A DNA stretch of 5,180 bases from an uncultured Taibaiella sp. (GTDB taxonomy: Bacteria > Bacteroidota > Bacteroidia > Chitinophagales > Chitinophagaceae): NCBI GenBank assembly GCA_946886975.1, contig CAMPJV010000207.1, positions 1 through 5,180 of the forward strand, written 5' to 3'. A model generated the notes under the pieces. The model made no database searches. It saw nothing but the letters and a program-made list of their open reading frames with translations, and was not told the origin of the DNA. The number at the start of each line of letters is the position of its first letter. Position 1 is the first letter of the stretch. This document shows, in pieces, positions 1-4,466 of the stretch. Made by a program: the position numbers and the translations under genes.

Positions 1-21
1 CTCTATAAGGTCTCTATAAGG
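1..21. repeat. 11-bp tandem repeat, about two copies, cut by the window edge
   Basis: The ten bases CTCTATAAGG occur at 1-10 and again at 12-21, separated by one T, giving an 11-bp period (TCTCTATAAGG). The array touches the left edge, so the true copy number is unknown and may be larger. It lies downstream of the yidC terminator in DNA with no visible coding content. No function is assigned. Confidence 0.6.
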
Positions 22-40
22 CCCCCCCTCCCCCTGGGGC
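21..40. other. C-rich/G-rich tract next to the tandem repeat
   Basis: This 20-base block has seven C, one T, five C, one T and then GGGGC on the plus strand, so the minus strand has G runs of five and seven. GCCCC at its left end is complementary to GGGGC at 36-40, so a short hairpin is possible. Bases 1-49 hold no gene; apart from this tract and the repeat I see nothing there. Confidence 0.4.
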
Positions 41-49
41 GGAAAAGCC

Positions 50-80
50 AGAAAAGGCCTGTCGCTGACAGGCCTTTTCT
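50..80 (-). terminator. Rho-independent terminator of yidC, probably bidirectional
   Basis: A perfect 14-bp stem pairs 50-63 with 67-80 around the 3-base loop GCT. In the leftward direction it begins 24 bases after the yidC stop codon, and the stem foot gives TTTTCT followed by GGCTTTTCC, an imperfect U-rich tail. On the plus strand the stem is followed by CTTCT, so it could also stop transcription entering from the left. Confidence 0.85.
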
Positions 81-104
81 CTTCTAATGACATTGTTAAG
101 GTTA

Positions 105-1922
105 TTATTTCTTCTTCGGTTGCTTCATTCTGTCAGCCTGTGCCTTTTGCATCTCCTCCAGCTTCTGCTGCCATTTAGATTGGCTCGGTGGCTTGGTCTT
201 GTTCTCCTGTATCTGCGCATGGATCTTCGCCTCGTTTATTATGTACTTCTGTATAATAAACTGCTGCGCTATACTTATCATGTTCGAGAAGAAGTAGTAA
301 AAAGTAAGGGCTGCTGCCATCTTGTTAAACACGCCTATCAGCAGGAATGGAAAGATATAAGGCATCCATTTCAGCATAGGGTTATTAGGGTCCTGGGCGG
401 TCATGTTCCTGTTATACAACGCCAGGAATAAGCTCGACGCCGTCATAAGCAATGTGAATAAGCTCACATGCGAGCCGTAGAATGGTATCTCAAATGGCAG
501 GTTCGCAACACTGTCATAGGTAGAAAGGTCGTTTGCCCAAAGGAATGACTCCTGCCGCAGCTCTATCGACGAGGGGAAGAAGTAATACATCGCAAACAGT
601 ATCGGCAGCTGGAACAATGTAGGCAGGCACCCCCCCAACGGGTTCACGCCCGCGCTGCGAAACAGTTTCATCTGCTCCATACCAAACTTCTGCTGATCCT
701 CCGAGTACTTGGCTCTCAGTTCATCTATCTCCGGCTTCAGCACTCTCATCTTTGCCGCCGAGAGATAACTCTTGTACGTAAAGAAAGATAGTATCAGCCT
801 AATGATGATCGTCATGAGCATGATGATCACACCAAAGTTGCCAATGAAGCTGCTGAGCACATTGAAGATCGGTATGATCAGCCACTTGTTGATGTATTTC
901 ACGAATGCCATGATACCATACCCCAGAGGCACCATGTCGTCCAGTTCCATCTTGTACGACCGTAGCGTGCTGTAATGGTTTGGCCCTATATACCAGCTCA
1001 AGTCCACGGACTGATCCGTCCCTGCCTTAGCGGGTAAGCTGAAAACCGTCTTGTTCTTCGCTACATATTTATCATCCAGCTTATTGGTCGTGCTGATCTC
1101 TGCTTTCGAAAAACCCTCCTTAGCTATAAGCGCAGTGCTGAAGAAGTGCATCCTGAATCCTACCCAGTGTGTCTTCTTGTCCAGCGTTTCCTTGTTCTCT
1201 TCTGTTATGGTAAAGTAGTCTTTGTCTTCATCCATAAAGCGGTAATACACCTGGCTGTTGGTCCGCTCATTAGATAGGTCGTGCTCAGTGTGTAGCGACT
1301 GTGTCTCCCAGTTCAGCGCCATGGTGTTCGCCGCCATCCCCACGGTGCGAATGTTCACCTGCATCATATATTCGTCTGCAGGTAGCGTATAGGTAATGAT
1401 CACAGCCTTCCCCTCTCCCAGGTCCGACTGGAACGATAGGGCTTTATCACCACTCGGCAAGGTTTGCTGCGTTGGGGTAAAATAAAGGTCGGACGTGGCA
1501 ACGCTCCCATTGTTTATAGGTAGTACCAGGCCCAGCCTGTTCTCTTTACCGTTGAAAAGATAGAGAGGCTTCTTATCGTATGTTTTGTAGCCTTTTATTA
1601 ATGCGCTCTGTGGGTACGCCCCCTTGGTGGAAAACTGAAGAACCAGTTTGTTGTTCTCCAGAACGATATTCTGCTCCTGTCCCTTATAGGCCGGAGGCAG
1701 GGACCTCCTCAAAGAGTCATTGAGTGAATCCGTCGCAGGAGAGGCCGCGTTCGTTACCAGCTTGCTGCTATCGATCTTAGGAACAGGATGTATCTTTGCA
1801 TTAGCTATCGAATCTGCTCTTTTCTGCGCTTGAAATTGTTCCTGTGTATGGTTGTTATATACTATGTACCCGATTAAAAGAACAGCTAAAAGAGAGAACC
1901 CAATGACTTGATTACGATCCAT
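105..1922 (-). CDS. yidC: Membrane protein insertase YidC (Oxa1/Alb3 family)
   Basis: YidC inserts and folds inner-membrane proteins, alone or with SecYEG. The 605-residue product has the long Gram-negative form: TM1 at about 5-22, a large periplasmic beta domain at about 78-323 ending in the family motif YIGPNHYSTLRSY, then five membrane segments at about 363-380, 433-449, 485-503, 518-533 and 536-558. The conserved intramembrane arginine of the insertase groove is R375 (TIIIRLILSFF). The cytoplasmic hairpin (about 382-430) leads into the signature NPLGGCLPTLFQLPILFAMYYFF region. The last 45 or so residues are lysine-rich and probably helical, suiting ribosome contact. The ATG at 1922 is chosen because MDRNQVIGFSLL is the usual Bacteroidota N-terminus. 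An in-frame TTG at 2039 would add 39 residues with no family character and would read across the likely promoter. The gene ends in tandem TAA TAA stops, followed by a strong hairpin. It stands alone in its orientation here. Confidence 0.97.
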   Translation of the reverse strand: MDRNQVIGFSLLAVLLIGYIVYNNHTQEQFQAQKRADSIANAKIHPVPKIDSSKLVTNAASPATDSLNDSLRRSLPPAYKGQEQNIVLENNKLVLQFSTKGAYPQSALIKGYKTYDKKPLYLFNGKENRLGLVLPINNGSVATSDLYFTPTQQTLPSGDKALSFQSDLGEGKAVIITYTLPADEYMMQVNIRTVGMAANTMALNWETQSLHTEHDLSNERTNSQVYYRFMDEDKDYFTITEENKETLDKKTHWVGFRMHFFSTALIAKEGFSKAEISTTNKLDDKYVAKNKTVFSLPAKAGTDQSVDLSWYIGPNHYSTLRSYKMELDDMVPLGYGIMAFVKYINKWLIIPIFNVLSSFIGNFGVIIMLMTIIIRLILSFFTYKSYLSAAKMRVLKPEIDELRAKYSEDQQKFGMEQMKLFRSAGVNPLGGCLPTLFQLPILFAMYYFFPSSIELRQESFLWANDLSTYDSVANLPFEIPFYGSHVSLFTLLMTASSLFLALYNRNMTAQDPNNPMLKWMPYIFPFLLIGVFNKMAAALTFYYFFSNMISIAQQFIIQKYIINEAKIHAQIQENKTKPPSQSKWQQKLEEMQKAQADRMKQPKKK

Positions 1923-1942
1923 GAAAGGCGAAAATGAGTTTG

Positions 1943-1950
1943 CAAAGGTA
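1943..1950 (-). promoter_or_regulatory. Candidate yidC promoter, Bacteroidota -7 element
   Basis: Read leftward, the bases are TACCTTTG, an exact match to the Bacteroidota -7 consensus TAnnTTTG. It ends 20 bases before the ATG at 1922, which implies a very short leader. I see no convincing TTTG-type -33 element about 20 bases upstream, so this rests on the -7 match and its position. It supports the ATG at 1922 over the upstream TTG. Confidence 0.45.
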
Positions 1951-1987
1951 TAGAAATTTGGTACAGGGCAGTTATAAAATAGATTAT

Positions 1988-2001
1988 CCATATTAATATG
2001 G
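1988..2001. promoter_or_regulatory. Perfect 14-bp palindrome, candidate operator
   Basis: CCATATTAATATGG reads the same on both strands. It sits between the divergent yidC and bactofilin genes, 37 bases from the nearer edge of the candidate yidC -7 element and 43 from that of the bactofilin. A symmetric AT-rich site there is typical of a dimeric regulator's binding site, but no regulator gene is visible and the role is inferred. Confidence 0.4.
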
Positions 2002-2014
2002 CTTAATGTAAGCC
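2000..2014. repeat. 6-bp inverted repeat abutting the palindrome
   Basis: GGCTTA at 2000-2005 and TAAGCC at 2009-2014 are inverse complements separated by ATG. It shares two bases with the 14-bp palindrome, so two symmetric elements lie side by side in the yidC/bactofilin intergenic region. It may be a second half of a compound operator or chance. Confidence 0.3.
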
Positions 2015-2033
2015 GCACCCCTCGCAGTTGTAC

Positions 2034-2059
2034 AGGCAATTAGTTACTTTTGATTGCCT
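2034..2059 (+). promoter_or_regulatory. Candidate bactofilin promoter enclosed by a 7-bp inverted repeat
   Basis: TACTTTTG at 2045-2052 matches the Bacteroidota -7 consensus TAnnTTTG exactly. A TTG at 2028-2030 lies upstream, but the 14-base gap is shorter than the usual 17-23. The element is flanked by AGGCAAT (2034-2040) and ATTGCCT (2053-2059), perfect inverse complements, so a protein bound to this dyad would cover the promoter. A start of transcription near 2058 would leave a leader of about 40 bases before the ATG at 2099 and would exclude the in-frame TTG at 2054 as a start. Confidence 0.45.
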
Positions 2060-2098
2060 CAGCCCCTCACTTATCATTTACCTCTAAAACACCACCTC

Positions 2099-2512
2099 AT
2101 GTTTTCAAAGAACAAGAATAAGGGCACTCATACGTCTACCATAGCAGATAGGGTAAGCATAGTAGCCGCAGGAATGCAGATCCATGGGGATATTGAAGCA
2201 GAGGGGGATATACGTATTGATGGTAAAGTGCACGGGAATATCTTCTGCAAGTCTAAAGTAGTAGTCATTTCGTCCGGAACAGTAGACGGTGACATTGAGG
2301 CCGTAAACGTAGACGTGCATGGCACAGTAAATGGCAACGTCACCGCACTAGATCTGCTATCCCTGAAGGCAAAAAGTAACATCACCGGCAACCTGATAAC
2401 CGAAAAGCTACAGATTGAGCCAAATGCCACATTCAATGGCCAATGTACCATGTCGTTTCAGCCCAAGCCTACTGGTGTAAATGAAATTGGTGTCCTTTTT
2501 CAGGAAAACTAG
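2099..2512 (+). CDS. Bactofilin family polymer-forming cytoskeletal protein
   Basis: Bactofilins assemble without nucleotide into filaments at the inner face of the membrane and commonly position cell-wall enzymes. This 137-residue protein has a short polar, lysine-rich head (about 1-15) and then a bactofilin core at about 17-115. The core is made of short glycine-punctuated beta-strand repeats (IHGDIEAEGDIRIDGKVHG, TVDGDIEA, VHGTVNGNVTA, NITGNLIT), the pattern of a right-handed beta-helix. A proline-containing tail follows. There is no membrane segment of its own. The ATG at 2099 is chosen because MFSKNKNK fits known bactofilin N-termini; the in-frame TTG at 2054 lies at or before the likely transcription start. 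No Shine-Dalgarno is evident. The gene is divergent from yidC and its TAG stop overlaps the stop of the convergent GSCFA gene. No adjacent peptidase gene of the kind often paired with bactofilins is present. Confidence 0.93.
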   Translation: MFSKNKNKGTHTSTIADRVSIVAAGMQIHGDIEAEGDIRIDGKVHGNIFCKSKVVVISSGTVDGDIEAVNVDVHGTVNGNVTALDLLSLKAKSNITGNLITEKLQIEPNATFNGQCTMSFQPKPTGVNEIGVLFQEN

Positions 2513-3483
2513 CTGCTGAAGTAAGCCAGTTCTTCGTTTAGGTTCAGGTAGGGGTACTGCTTCATCAGGGAATCCGCTTTAGCCCTGTAGCTTTCCAGAA
2601 ACTTCCTGTGGGCCTCCGTCTCAGGAAAGCGAGACCGATGACCACGTGCAGTAGCAAGCTCCTTTACTTCCGCCATTACCTTTCTGTCGCCCTGGGCAAT
2701 ACAAGCTTGTACAAATTGTTCCCATACGTACTGGGTGGCCAGGTAATTCGGATGAACGAAGTCGATATCATAGAACCTGTAATCTCTTAGTATATCGATC
2801 ACCAGTTCATATGACGGAAAATAATGGGCCTGCTCCATCTGCTCGCACAGCACATGTACGGCTTCTATCAATCTGGCTTTACTTCTGTTATTCTCTACCA
2901 CGCCATCTTTTATATGTCTTACAGGGCTTACTGTAAACAGAAACTTCGCTTCCAGATTCATGGATAAGATATTCTTCAACGCGTTGGAGAGGACTTCCAC
3001 TATGTCTTCAATCGGGAGCAGCTTTCTTTCAAACCATTGGGCCGGCGCACGGTGGTTGTTTGCTACCGGCCTGCCATTCTCTTTAAGGTAGTACTGGAAT
3101 GCGGAACCAAGGGTGATGATCACCCAATCTGTTTCCTTTATCCAATTAGAGGCCTCCTTTTGTGAACTGTTGATTCGCTCCAGCGCTTTTTGCTTGTCAA
3201 TGTCTGAAAACCGCGTGTGATGGTCCCAGCTGTTCCAGAGCTCATTCAGATAAAAGAGTTCCGACTCACTATAGAGTCTTCCCTCGGCGTAGGCATTCAG
3301 GCTTTTGGCAACGCTTAATGGATTAAATAAAATGCCATTCGGATTCGCCAGCGTCCTGAACTTATGCTGCGCCAGTCTGTCGGATATATGCTCTGTAAAG
3401 CAGGACCCGGTCAGAAGCAACTTGTCCTTATAAGTAATCGGCTGATCTAAAGGCTGTATGTCTAGTTTGAGCTGTAGCTGCAT
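2509..3483 (-). CDS. GSCFA domain-containing protein (SGNH-hydrolase-like)
   Basis: The 324-residue product spans the whole usual length of the GSCFA family, which is common in Bacteroidota and Alphaproteobacteria and is thought to share the SGNH esterase/acyltransferase fold; its substrate is not established. The name-giving motif is present as GSCFT (residues 26-30), with S27 the expected nucleophile. Other family blocks are NPNGILFNP (47-55), TLGSAFQYY (124-132), VSPVRHIKDG (185-194) followed by N199, YFPSYE (221-226), and DFVHPN (241-246), whose D241/H244 would complete the SGNH-like active site. No signal peptide or membrane segment is seen, so it is probably cytoplasmic. The ATG at 3483 is well bounded: an in-frame TAA lies at 3499-3501. 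No Shine-Dalgarno is visible. Its TAG stop interlocks with the bactofilin stop, leaving no room for a terminator between the two convergent genes. Confidence 0.9.
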   Translation of the reverse strand: MQLQLKLDIQPLDQPITYKDKLLLTGSCFTEHISDRLAQHKFRTLANPNGILFNPLSVAKSLNAYAEGRLYSESELFYLNELWNSWDHHTRFSDIDKQKALERINSSQKEASNWIKETDWVIITLGSAFQYYLKENGRPVANNHRAPAQWFERKLLPIEDIVEVLSNALKNILSMNLEAKFLFTVSPVRHIKDGVVENNRSKARLIEAVHVLCEQMEQAHYFPSYELVIDILRDYRFYDIDFVHPNYLATQYVWEQFVQACIAQGDRKVMAEVKELATARGHRSRFPETEAHRKFLESYRAKADSLMKQYPYLNLNEELAYFSS

Positions 3484-3624
3484 ATGCTTGGTTGGCCGTT
3501 ACGTCTTGCGATATCTAATTCCTTTATACGTTCTTCTTGACTAATTGGCGAGGCTATATGCCGATATGGCATTATATTTATTCTGGATTAGAAATTGTTT
3601 TACTCAACTTTGAAATCCTGATTC

Positions 3625-3632
3625 CAAAACTA
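3625..3632 (-). promoter_or_regulatory. Candidate promoter of the GSCFA gene
   Basis: Read leftward the bases are TAGTTTTG, an exact TAnnTTTG match. It lies about 140 bases before the ATG at 3483, giving a long untranslated leader that contains a small ATGCC/GGCAT inverted repeat (3558-3562/3568-3572). No clear -33 element is visible. Confidence 0.35.
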
Positions 3633-3644
3633 CGATTTATGAGG

Positions 3645-3652
3645 TAGCCTTG
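3645..3652 (+). promoter_or_regulatory. Weak candidate clpP promoter element
   Basis: TAGCCTTG matches seven of eight consensus positions if TAnnTTTG is counted with its free bases, with C in place of the first T of TTTG. It would give a leader of about 40 bases before the clpP ATG. A TTTG at 3609-3612 is too far upstream to be its -33 partner. This is the best match I found on the plus strand between 3484 and 3697, but it is weak. Confidence 0.25.
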
Positions 3653-3697
3653 TTTTGGTAAGCTCATTTATCAACTAAATCAATAAAAAGCACTCAG

Positions 3698-4420
3698 ATG
3701 AATCCAAACGAATTTCAGAAGTATGCTGTGAAGCACCACGGCATCAGCAGTTTGACTCTTCATAACTACTCGTCTTCTATGATGAAGACGCCTATGGGCC
3801 TCACTCCATATATCATAGAGGAGCGCCCAATGAATGTAGCGCAGATGGACGTGTTCTCCCGCCTTATGATGGACCGGATCATTTTTATGGGAGAGGCGAT
3901 CAATGACCAGGTAGCTAATATAGTAACAGCACAGCTGCTCTTCCTGGAAAGCACCGACCGCAATCGTGACGTACAGATGTACATCAATAGCCCTGGCGGC
4001 AGTGTCTATGCAGGTCTTGGCATCTATGACACTATGCAGATAATCAACCCAGAGGTGTCTACTATATGCACAGGTATTGCGGCGTCTATGGCTGCGGTGC
4101 TCATGTGTGCAGGCACAAAAGGCAAGCGCACGGCGCTAAAGCATAGCAGGGTCATGATACATCAGCCTCTTGGAGGTGCAGAAGGACAGGCGAGCGATAT
4201 TGAGATCACGGCGCGCGAAATAGGTAAGCTGAAGAAAGAACTCTATGAAATAATCGCTTACCATTCAGGCCAGAAGTTCAATAAAGTAGAAAAGGACAGT
4301 GATCGTGACTATTGGATGACTGCGCAGGAAGCGAAGGACTATGGCATGGTGGACGAAGTATTAGAGCGTAACCCGAAAAAAGTAATCGACAACACTCCAA
4401 ATCCAGATAAGGAGAAATAG
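3698..4420 (+). CDS. clpP: ATP-dependent Clp protease proteolytic subunit ClpP
   Basis: ClpP is the serine peptidase barrel of the cytoplasmic Clp protease; two heptameric rings receive unfolded substrates from ClpX or ClpA/ClpC. All family elements are present in 240 residues: the oxyanion-hole segment SPGGSV (98-103), nucleophile S130 in GIAASMAAV, H155 in MIHQPLGG, and D204 in SDRDYWMTA. The triad spacing of 25 and 49 residues equals that of E. coli ClpP. The axial-loop/hydrophobic-groove region (about 34-63) is the typical Bacteroidota version. By alignment with E. coli the mature enzyme would begin near G34, so the propeptide is about 33 residues, longer than the 14 of E. coli. The ATG at 3698 follows an A-rich leader without a Shine-Dalgarno. 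Neither trigger factor nor clpX is adjacent; a terminator starts 17 bases after the stop, so it appears to be monocistronic. Confidence 0.97.
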   Translation: MNPNEFQKYAVKHHGISSLTLHNYSSSMMKTPMGLTPYIIEERPMNVAQMDVFSRLMMDRIIFMGEAINDQVANIVTAQLLFLESTDRNRDVQMYINSPGGSVYAGLGIYDTMQIINPEVSTICTGIAASMAAVLMCAGTKGKRTALKHSRVMIHQPLGGAEGQASDIEITAREIGKLKKELYEIIAYHSGQKFNKVEKDSDRDYWMTAQEAKDYGMVDEVLERNPKKVIDNTPNPDKEK

Positions 4421-4437
4421 ATATTATCGCCTCAAAG

Positions 4438-4466
4438 AAAAAGACCAGCTAAGCTGGTCTTTTTTT
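4438..4466. terminator. Bidirectional Rho-independent terminator between clpP and the RapZ-domain gene
   Basis: AGACCAGC (4442-4449) pairs with GCTGGTCT (4453-4460) around the loop TAA, and flanking A and T runs extend the stem to 4438/4464. The T tract at 4460-4466 suits stopping clpP transcription. Read leftward, the A tract (with AAAG before it) becomes CTTTTTCTTT, a good tail for the opposing gene. The leftward gene's TAA stop (4465-4467) lies in the foot of this structure. Confidence 0.9.

Larger units (their letters stand above)
3624..3658. repeat. Inverted repeat spanning the back-to-back clpP/GSCFA promoter region
   Basis: CCAAAAC at 3624-3630 and GTTTTGG at 3652-3658 are perfect 7-base inverse complements. 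TAC (3631-3633) and GTA (3644-3646) extend the pairing after a bulge. The left arm contains most of the candidate GSCFA -7 element and the right arm abuts the candidate clpP element, so one dyad covers both. Confidence 0.4.

Noticed and set aside
87..431. Plus-strand open frame rich in leucine opposite the 3' end of yidC
   Set aside because: It lies wholly antisense to conserved yidC codons, and its leucine/arginine-rich composition is what the reverse strand of such a gene gives. No family resemblance or start context supports it.
772..975. Short plus-strand open frame with a methionine-rich hydrophobic stretch
   Set aside because: It is the antisense of the YidC TM2 region, where ATG-rich reverse codons mirror His and Ile codons; yidC itself is certain here.
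2105..2451. Two minus-strand open frames opposite the bactofilin gene
   Set aside because: They overlap a clear bactofilin with repeat-pattern conservation, and neither has recognisable domains.
3558..3572. ATGCC/GGCAT small inverted repeat as a terminator or riboswitch
   Set aside because: The stem is only five base pairs, has no T tract and matches no known riboswitch pattern that I recognise.
3766..3987. Minus-strand open frame inside clpP
   Set aside because: It is antisense to highly conserved ClpP sequence and has no signal of its own.
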